From the NCBI GenBank assembly GCA_017463255.1, contig JAFTPP010000003.1, positions 124,001 through 188,000 on the forward strand: 64,000 nucleotides of DNA, written 5' to 3'. Source of the stretch: Lachnospiraceae bacterium. Lineage in GTDB: Bacteria > Bacillota > Clostridia > Lachnospirales > Lachnospiraceae. This document shows positions 44,533 to 52,200 of the stretch, one piece after another. A program made the translations under genes and the position numbers. The first letter of the stretch is position 1; every line of letters begins with the position of its first letter. The notes beneath the pieces are model-generated. The model had not been told where the DNA came from. It saw only the letters and a program-made list of their open reading frames with translations, and ran no database searches.

Positions 44533-44561
44533 ATTTTATCGCATTTGCGTTATAATTTCAA
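44533..44561 (-). promoter_or_regulatory. Promoter of the small RNA
   Basis: On the minus strand TTGAAA (44556-44561), 17 bases, TAAAAT (44533-44538). Confidence 0.75.
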
Positions 44562-44634
44562 CTCCTTTTTGTTATAAAATCACATATTTTTTACTCTATA
44601 ATGATAACATATAACAATAAGGGGAGAATCACGT

Positions 44635-44973
44635 ATGACAAATGCTGATATCATTAATCGTATTAAACAACTCATTGAGTCTAAGAAAATGAGCGTCAAT
44701 ATGCTTGCCACCAAGAGTGACCTGGCTCAGTCTACGTTGAGTTCCATGATGAATCGTGAAAATGTTCCATCCATACCTACCCTTATTAAAATCTGTGAAG
44801 GACTAAACATTACTCCTGCCCAGTTCTTTATGAATGAATCCGACCTTATGATAACCCTCACCTAAAGTCAAAAAGAACTGTTAGAAACTTATAATTCCTT
44901 AAGTCCCAAAAATCAGCAGTTAGCTCAGGAGCTTATGAAGACTTTACTCAATAATCAGTCAGACGAATCGTAG
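44635..44973 (+). pseudogene. XRE-type HTH regulator interrupted by one in-frame TAA
   Basis: The first 76 codons encode a complete Cro/CI-type HTH (INRIKQLIESKKMSVNMLATKSDLAQSTLSSMMNRE..PTLIKICEGLNITPAQFF). A TAA stop stands at 44863-44865. The same frame then continues for 35 codons as SQKELLETYNSLSPKNQQLA and so on to a TAG at 44971, which is exactly the C-terminal dimerisation helix region usual for such regulators. GGGGAG lies eight bases before the ATG. A single substitution of a CAA, GAA or AAA codon explains the stop. The HTH part may still bind DNA as a truncated protein. The full frame would overlap the convergent GCS2/ATP-grasp gene by 26 bases. Confidence 0.75.
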
Positions 44974-47374
44974 GCAATGCTATCTCATCATAGAGACTTG
45001 AAATAATTTTTCCCCGTGCCTGTCTTGAATAGACACCGGCAAACTTACCAAAATACACGTACAGACCTGTCAAATTAGAAAGCAGGTCTTTTTGTTTGCC
45101 AAAATCTCCCTCTACTCTTGCATCCAGATTATAGCTTCTGTACGGATGCACGAACTCTTGTAACACATATCCCGAATTACCGTTTTCATCACATACACTG
45201 CACTCTTTTAATGCCTTTTCCCACTCATTAATCGGCGTGTTGACTCCTGCATATACACCATGGGAACCGTATGAATTCTTCGGCTTAATAATCCATTTTT
45301 CCTTATTTTCCTTAACACCCTTAGAGATTATCTCATCCGGTGTTAAATCCGTGGTATATGGTACATGTTTTTTTATAAATTCTTTTTCCCTCTCACTTAA
45401 AAAGTCTAATTCTTCCGTCTTAGTTAGCACATGAAAAAAAGACTTATCATGAGCTACCTGGGTACAAAAATCCCCCATAACACATACATTTTTATCTTTC
45501 ACTGCCTGTAAAAATGGAAGAACTTCCGATTTATGTTCCAATATATCACTGGTAACGGCACGTCTGTAAATTAAATCAATCACTTTCCCGTCAGGACCAT
45601 ATAGATAAACCCCATCATAGGTCAAATCCCTGATTTCATATACTGCAGAGCTAACCCCTGCTGCCTCAAAGGATTTGCTAAACCGGTCAAATTCTATGGT
45701 AGAGCACCCTAATTCCAAAAAGTCGATTACCGCTACATGGGGATTTTTTACAGCCCCCGGAACAGTAGCATAATGCTCTAAAAAGGCCTTCACCAATGAA
45801 TCAAACAATTCAAAGGGCTCCTGTTTATATTTTTCTCCTATTTTTTCATATAAACGGGTATTTGCGTATACTCTTGCAAGTTCCCTGTCCTCATTCATGG
45901 CACTGCTGCCATCTGTATTTAATTCACAGAATTTATATTCATACGTTTTTTCATCAAAGAAAATATCCACTCTGGCAACGGGCAGATAATAATCGTACTT
46001 TGGAGCATTTAAAATCATTGCTTCCTCTTCTTTTGAAAAAGAAAACTTCTTTCTGAAACTTTCATTCTGCAAATATTCACGGATGGACTTGTCCATAATT
46101 CCTGCCATGGTTTCTGCCGCGTCACGAAGCACTTCCACCTGCTTATCCGTAAAGAATTTCGGCACATAACGTGTGGTTACTACCATCCCCCTGTACTTTG
46201 CAGAAGAATTTTTAAGCTCCTCCAATGCATTGCGGGCACTTTGAAGCTGTCCGTCGTAATCTTTTTCAATTAAATCCATTACCCATGAATCCATACTCTG
46301 CCTCTTTTCTTCCAAAACCGACAACGCTTCTTTTTCCTCTTTTGTCATAAACCTTTTGGCTTCCTTAAGCAAATCTTCTTTACTGATACCGTCCGCAATG
46401 TCATAAAAATAATCCACATTGGTAAATATGGCTTTCAATAATACAATATAGCCCTTTAAATATTCCGGTTCCAAGCTGTCTGCCACACGGATTTCAATAT
46501 ATTTTTTCAGACGGACCATGGGAAATGCCATGGATAAATAATGGGCAATTTCTTCCCGGGATGGACATCCATCCTCACACAATTCCCCAATGGTCTTTTC
46601 ACTATACTCATATTCATCGCTTCCATCCCCTACCGGTTTTACGATAACAGGAATCTGCTTCACGAAACTTTCATAAGAACCAAAGTCCATACTTTTGTCC
46701 TTAATAAATGGTGTTATGTCAACTCTTCTCGGGTCCACACCATCCCAGATTTTCTTTCTAATCTGTTTCTTTCCATATTGCGGCGTATTTTCACACAACT
46801 CATATAATGCCGGTATAATTCCGTACGCCACTTTATATTTTTTCACAAAATCTTCTTCACTGTAATAATCAATGGAAACCTGTGTTGACGCAGTCGCTCT
46901 CATCATATGTTTTCCGCAAACTCCGATTTTGTCAAAATAGGCATCCATATAGCGGTATCTTGCTTTGGGAATAAGTTCTAACTCCTCCGGTGTGGCCACA
47001 GGATGATATCCTCCATAAGCAAATACCATATCAAGGCTTTCAAGCACAGGCTCTGCCTCATGTAAAAAATGATAATAAGCCCGCATAATTTCGTCTACAG
47101 ATGAAAATGCTTTAATGCTTACTTCCAACTGCCCTGCCGGCTCCAAGGAAATAATACATTCCTCCCTGTAAAGCCCTAACAGATGTCCTTCGCCGTAGAT
47201 TCCTTTTTCATAATAAGGCTTTAACTTCCATAACAGTGCTTCCACACCCTGTTTCTCAAAATAAGAAACAGCTTGTCCCGTGGATTTGCGGATTAAAAAA
47301 TGCTCTACTTCCACACCAAAGGTAAGTGCCTGATTTTTGTCTTTACAACCTGATTTAAAATAATCTGAAAACAC
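44948..47374 (-). CDS. GCS2 glutamate-cysteine ligase-like / ATP-grasp fusion
   Basis: The 808-residue protein joins two ATP-dependent ligase modules. The N-terminal half (about 1-370) is a GCS2-type glutamate-cysteine ligase: FGVEVEHFLI, CIISLEPAGQLEVSI, MRATASTQVSIDYYS (about 160) and RLKKYIEIRVADSL. The C-terminal half (about 430-805) resembles circularly permuted ATP-grasp or glutathionylspermidine synthase-like enzymes: VARVDIFFD, CELNTDGSSAMNEDREL, VIDLIYRRAV, WIIKPKNSYGSHGVYAG and YVLQEFVHPYRSY. It differs from GshF, which uses another GCS family and a D-Ala-D-Ala-like ATP-grasp. It probably builds a gamma-glutamyl dipeptide and adds a third group, but the product is unknown. It stands two bases after greA and is the last gene of its strand group. 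Confidence 0.75.
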   Translation of the reverse strand: MFSDYFKSGCKDKNQALTFGVEVEHFLIRKSTGQAVSYFEKQGVEALLWKLKPYYEKGIYGEGHLLGLYREECIISLEPAGQLEVSIKAFSSVDEIMRAYYHFLHEAEPVLESLDMVFAYGGYHPVATPEELELIPKARYRYMDAYFDKIGVCGKHMMRATASTQVSIDYYSEEDFVKKYKVAYGIIPALYELCENTPQYGKKQIRKKIWDGVDPRRVDITPFIKDKSMDFGSYESFVKQIPVIVKPVGDGSDEYEYSEKTIGELCEDGCPSREEIAHYLSMAFPMVRLKKYIEIRVADSLEPEYLKGYIVLLKAIFTNVDYFYDIADGISKEDLLKEAKRFMTKEEKEALSVLEEKRQSMDSWVMDLIEKDYDGQLQSARNALEELKNSSAKYRGMVVTTRYVPKFFTDKQVEVLRDAAETMAGIMDKSIREYLQNESFRKKFSFSKEEEAMILNAPKYDYYLPVARVDIFFDEKTYEYKFCELNTDGSSAMNEDRELARVYANTRLYEKIGEKYKQEPFELFDSLVKAFLEHYATVPGAVKNPHVAVIDFLELGCSTIEFDRFSKSFEAAGVSSAVYEIRDLTYDGVYLYGPDGKVIDLIYRRAVTSDILEHKSEVLPFLQAVKDKNVCVMGDFCTQVAHDKSFFHVLTKTEELDFLSEREKEFIKKHVPYTTDLTPDEIISKGVKENKEKWIIKPKNSYGSHGVYAGVNTPINEWEKALKECSVCDENGNSGYVLQEFVHPYRSYNLDARVEGDFGKQKDLLSNLTGLYVYFGKFAGVYSRQARGKIISSLYDEIALPTIRLTDY

Positions 47375-47375
47375 T

Positions 47376-47879
47376 TTAAAAACTCCTTATACGGTCCATA
47401 GAATCATCCGTGGTCTTATCAATTTTCTTAATCACCACATAATATCCGTAAGAATCGCTTACTTTGACATAAACCCTGTCTCCCTCTTTATGCCCTTTAA
47501 TGGCTGCTCCAAGAGGTGATTCAATACTAATTAAACCATTGATGGAATTGCTTCTGACACTGGTTACTAATTTATAGGTTTCCATGACATTATCTTCTTC
47601 CACCCATAAATCAACCGTGTTATTGATTCCCACTTCATCATCCTTAGAAGTATCATCCACTATAACGGCTGTTTTTAGCATTCTTTCTAAATATCTGATT
47701 CTGCTTTCATTCTTATTTTTAAACTTCTTCGCAGCGTAATATTCAAAATTTTCACTTAAGTCCCCTTGGGCACGTGCTTCTTTTACATCCTCTAAAGCCT
47801 GTTTTCTCACTACAAGCTTACGATGTTCTATTTCTTCTTCAATTTTTCTTACATCTTCCCTGGTTAATTTTTCAGGCAT
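47376..47879 (-). CDS. greA: GreA/GreB-type transcription elongation factor
   Basis: Gre factors enter the RNA polymerase secondary channel and stimulate cleavage of backtracked RNA. The 167-residue product has the N-terminal coiled coil with the acidic tip region EARAQGDLSENFEYYAAKK and the C-terminal globular domain ISIESPLGAAIKGHKEGDRV. The ligand acids D and E in the tip are kept. The start MPEKLTRE at 47879 follows AAGGTGG by seven bases. The C-terminal end (KTTDDSMDRIRSF) is a little longer than usual. It is coupled to the GCS2/ATP-grasp gene two bases downstream. Confidence 0.88.
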   Translation of the reverse strand: MPEKLTREDVRKIEEEIEHRKLVVRKQALEDVKEARAQGDLSENFEYYAAKKFKNKNESRIRYLERMLKTAVIVDDTSKDDEVGINNTVDLWVEEDNVMETYKLVTSVRSNSINGLISIESPLGAAIKGHKEGDRVYVKVSDSYGYYVVIKKIDKTTDDSMDRIRSF

Positions 47880-47900
47880 TGTGCTACCACCTTTCAAGCA

Positions 47901-48128
47901 TTATTTTGCCATACCTTTTAAGCTTTCAAAAAGTTCTAAATCCGATGCAGTGATTTTAAGATTTGTATTAATCTTATCTCCTGCCGGTGTAAGAATAGAC
48001 ACTTCAATAATGGTTCCTTCTACAATCTGCCCCTGGGCTGCCATTAAAAATGGTTGAAATTTAGGGTGATTGTTGGTAAAGGTAGTCCACGCGTTTTTTA
48101 TTTTAAAAATCATTCCCGGATTAAACAT
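47901..48128 (-). CDS. Small unknown protein upstream of greA
   Basis: This 75-residue protein (MFNPGMIFKIKNAWTTFTNN..) is not recognised. It has a basic, aromatic N-terminal helix and a short beta region (IVEGTIIEVSILTPAGDKIN) followed by a C-terminal helix (ASDLELFESLKGMAK). The start at 48128 is preceded by GAGAG; a GTG four codons earlier is possible. It lies 21 bp before greA and is co-oriented with the group. Confidence 0.6.
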   Translation of the reverse strand: MFNPGMIFKIKNAWTTFTNNHPKFQPFLMAAQGQIVEGTIIEVSILTPAGDKINTNLKITASDLELFESLKGMAK

Positions 48129-48191
48129 ATTTTCTCTCACTTTCTCTTAAATTATTTATCCACTGTCCGGTTATCTAACCAAAACACAATA

Positions 48192-49289
48192 TCATACAAG
48201 GAAAAAGGCTGTGGTTAACATAATTCCAAGGAATATCACATTCCATATTGTAAACTGCAACATATATTTTCCCTTATTACTGTCCTTAATATTACAATAA
48301 TATTTATAGGATATCAGACTTGCCATGGATGCAATAATGGTTCCAAGACCTCCGATATTCACGCCCCAAAGTAACATCTCATATTCTGTGGTAAAGCCTG
48401 ACATCAGCATGGCCGCCGGCACATTACTGATAACCTGACTAATCAACGCTCCGCTTACAAGCTCCCGTCCGCTTATGATGCTCTGTAAGAACTCTCTGAT
48501 TACGTCTATTTCCTTGATATTACCCACAAAAATAAAAAAGCCCACAAAGGTAATGAGCAGGGCATAATCCACCTTTTTAAACAATGTCCTGTCGCAGCAT
48601 AATACTGCAATTACCACAATAATCAATACAACCGGATAATCAATCACATGAAATACATTCAGTAAACATACCAAAAAAAGCGCCATGTATACCCAGAAGC
48701 GTGCATTCCTTAAAAAATTCTCCCCCTCATCTTCTTCCATAGGTTCAGATGCAGTTTTCGGTAACATCATAATACCTGTTCCTATAAGAAGTGCTGCGAT
48801 TAACACCAGTGGTAACATACACTTAATAAAAGACAAAACATCCATTCCGCTTAAGGAATACAGGTATAAGTTCTGGGGATTCCCGATAGGTGTTAACATA
48901 CTTCCCAAATTAGCAGCCAGGGTTTCTAACACAATGATCTGTATTAACTTGGCCGGTTTCTTTTTTTGCGCAAGAACTATGGTAAACGGTACAAAAGTAA
49001 TCAATGCCACATCATTGGTAATCATCATGGATGAAAAAAAGCATAATACTATGATAATTCCGTACATGCCACGTTCTGTTTTAAACCTTGCCGCCAACTT
49101 CTTTCCAATACTTGAAAATACGCCAACTTTATTAAATCCTGCAACAACTGCCATAAGACAAAATAGCAGGACCAATACTTTGTAATCAATATAGTCAATA
49201 TAGCCTTTATCCGGCGGTACAAAAACACCGGAAACCAGTGCCAGTAATATTGCTATTACTAACACCGGATCCTTTTTTAACTTACTCAT
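48192..49289 (-). CDS. SLC13/ArsB-type anion permease
   Basis: The 365-residue protein has about 10-11 membrane segments and the ion-transporter-superfamily re-entrant loops SSMMITNDVALITFVPFTIV and TLAANLGSMLTPIGNPQNLY (about residues 85-145) with a second half repeat around ISQVISNVPAAMLMSG. The pair ITNDVA/SNVPA is typical of ArsB/NhaD/CitM-like transporters of arsenite, citrate or other anions. Its start overlaps the end of the giant helicase gene by eight bases (49282-49289); the ribosome binding site is weak, so it depends on coupling. Confidence 0.88.
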   Translation of the reverse strand: MSKLKKDPVLVIAILLALVSGVFVPPDKGYIDYIDYKVLVLLFCLMAVVAGFNKVGVFSSIGKKLAARFKTERGMYGIIIVLCFFSSMMITNDVALITFVPFTIVLAQKKKPAKLIQIIVLETLAANLGSMLTPIGNPQNLYLYSLSGMDVLSFIKCMLPLVLIAALLIGTGIMMLPKTASEPMEEDEGENFLRNARFWVYMALFLVCLLNVFHVIDYPVVLIIVVIAVLCCDRTLFKKVDYALLITFVGFFIFVGNIKEIDVIREFLQSIISGRELVSGALISQVISNVPAAMLMSGFTTEYEMLLWGVNIGGLGTIIASMASLISYKYYCNIKDSNKGKYMLQFTIWNVIFLGIMLTTAFFLV

Positions 49290-52200
49290 TATTTGTTTCA
49301 CAGGTTATTCTGCTCCCATCTTCTGAAACTCCGATATAGCCCATAATTTTGGCTACAACAACTCCTCTGGTAACTGCCATGTCAATGACACCCCCAACGC
49401 GGGAATATCCGAATATTTTAGCAACTTCTCTGGTCAAATCTTCTTTGGTAAGACTTAATTGTTGCTCTACAATCCAATGAATTGCTTCCGCAATTTCTTC
49501 GGCTGCAATATCATCCATGGTCCTCTTATTCTCATCATCCATTGGCACACGGAAAGTACAATATTTTTCAGGTACCTGATTTTTTGCCCAGTAGAAATCA
49601 GTGCCGTTTGAGAAAGATTTATTCGGATTTAATGCCGCAAGTTCTTCCTCAAAAATTGTTTCCACTTTGGCTCCCCCACGGGTAATTCCCCATGCAGCAT
49701 ACACTTTGTGCGCTAGCAACTTCTTGCTGATAGGCCCTTCAGCTTCAATGATATCAGAAATCACCCGTTGCCTTTTGCCCCCTTTATCATCATAGAAATC
49801 TTGTAAATCTCCTTGTATTCTGATATTGGCAGGTTCATAGTAACGCATTGAATCCGGTAAAATCGGTGCTGCTACCACGGATTCCAGTGTTTCTGACTCT
49901 GTCTGTACCTCTTCCTGAGGCTGTTCTTCTTCCTGAGGCTGTACTTCCTCTTGAGGCTGTACTTCCTCTTTTGCTGCCTGCTCCTTTGCAACCTGTTGTT
50001 CAAATTTTACCATGGCTTCCTCAATAGCCTGTTTTACCTTTTCAAGCACCCGCTCTTTATTATCTAACCAGTCCATGGTCCAAACATGCATCAGATTCCA
50101 GCCCAATCCGTTTAGTACGCTTGGTTGTAAAATATTACGGTCCCTTGCGGTCTTTGCAAGACGGTAAGTCGCACCATCGCACATAATACCTAAGATATAT
50201 TCTTCCGGACGTTTTGGATTCACAATACCGATATCAATCTTATAAGCACTACAACCAATGCTTGTTTTTACTTCATAGCCAAGAACCCTGATTTCTTCTG
50301 CAATCAGTTCTTCTAATCTGCCCACACCCTGTGTGCGTTCTTCATTACGGATTACCAGTGAATTTTTGCCTCTCATTGCAAACTCAAGGAACCCTTTTAA
50401 GCCCACTACGCCTTCTGCAGCCGTACGGTTTAAATCAATTTGATCCGGTCGTAAGGTTGAAAAAACGACCATGGATTTTCTGGCTCTGGTAATGGCAACA
50501 TTCAATCGTCTCCAACCGCCGTCATTATTAATCGGACCAAAGTTCATGGAAACTTTACCGTTCTTATCAGGACCATAACCCACACTAAAGAGAATAACAT
50601 CTCTTTCATCACCCTGTACGTTTTCAAGGTTCTTGATAATAATCGGTTCTTCTGCCTCATCATTCTGCTTTGCAAGGTCAGGATTTTCATGCAGGCATTC
50701 CACCAGCAAATCATCAATCAAATTCTGCTGGACACTGCTAAATGTAACGACGCCGATACTTTCATTCTTATGTAACGGATCCCGCATTCTTCTTACGATT
50801 TCTTCTATAATAGCCTCGGCTTCTGCACGGTTTTGCCTAGTACCGCTCTTATCATAGAAACCATCCACTGCAACAAACTGAACCTCTGACACAAGATCAT
50901 TTGGTGAAGGGAAGGTATATAATTTATTTTCATAGTACTTAGCGTTACTATAAGCAATCAGACTTTCATGTCTTGAACGATAATGCCACAACAAATGGGT
51001 CTGAGGCATGGACAGTGTAAGACAGTCGTCTAATACGCTTTCCATATCTTCAATCTCATAGTTTTCTTCATCCATATGATTCGTCTGGAAGAAACTGGTA
51101 GGTGGTAACTGTTTTGGATCACCTACTACAATTACATTTTCACCTCTTGCAATGGCCCCAACGGCTTCCGGTGTGGGTAACTGACTGGCCTCATCAAAAA
51201 TAACCAGATCAAACTTCGGGAAGTTAGGGTCTATGTACTGTGCCACGGAAATCGGGCTCATTAACATACAAGGACAGATTCTTCTTAACAAAAGAGGAAT
51301 GGAATCAAACAGTTTTCGGATGGACATCATTCTGCCGCCACTTTTAATTGCTTTCTTAAGGATTCCTATTTCTGAAGAATCTGCTACCGCACCACTCTGT
51401 GGTATCTTAGCCGACAACTTAGCAACCAGTTCTTTAATGGTAAGCTCTGCAAATTTTTCGTCCGTAGTTTTCAATCTCTCAATTGTATTTTCAAACTGTG
51501 AGCCTTGGAATCCTGCCAATGCCGGTGTATGCTTTATGGTTGACATAATAATCGTATAGCACAAGTTTGCTTCATAAGCTTCTATTACATTCTGTGAAGT
51601 AACCATACCTTCTTCCAACGCAGTTACAACATTCTGCAAGCCGAATCCTGCTACCACATCCCTTTGTGAAAGATAAACAATCCATTGTTTTAACTCACCA
51701 AGTGCATTCACTACCGTATTTACTTTTTCGTTAAGAGATGCAAACCACAAGTTTTCCTGACGCCATCTGTCTACACGGATTTGCTGTCCCATTAAATAGG
51801 CTTCCTTATTTAAGCATTCCCTGCCAAGCTCATCGTACTGACGCATAAGCTGAGTGATATTCTGTCTTACTGCAACCGGCATATTTAAAATGCCTTGAAT
51901 TGCCTGCATAACCGCCATATATGCCGGCTGTGTTTTGGCGATTCCCGCAATCACATTGCGCACATAAACACTCTTTTCATATGCATCTTTTAACATAGCC
52001 CAATTCGTCTGAATACCTGCCCAAAGCAAGCCAAATTGGCTGTAATAATTAGGCGCAGTCTGGTTAATATAAGCTACTTTCTGCTGGTATTCCAATAACA
52101 GGGTACAAATAGGCATACATCTTTCTTTAGTTATCTTAGAAGGATGCAGGGCATGAGCTTTGATTTCCTTTAATATTTTGTTTTCTCCCATAGCCTTTGC

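Noticed and set aside
44390-44634. Cyclic di-GMP riboswitch upstream of the diguanylate cyclase
   Set aside because: The conserved GEMM motifs are not present, and the terminator belongs to a separate small transcript since the cyclase has its own promoter after it.
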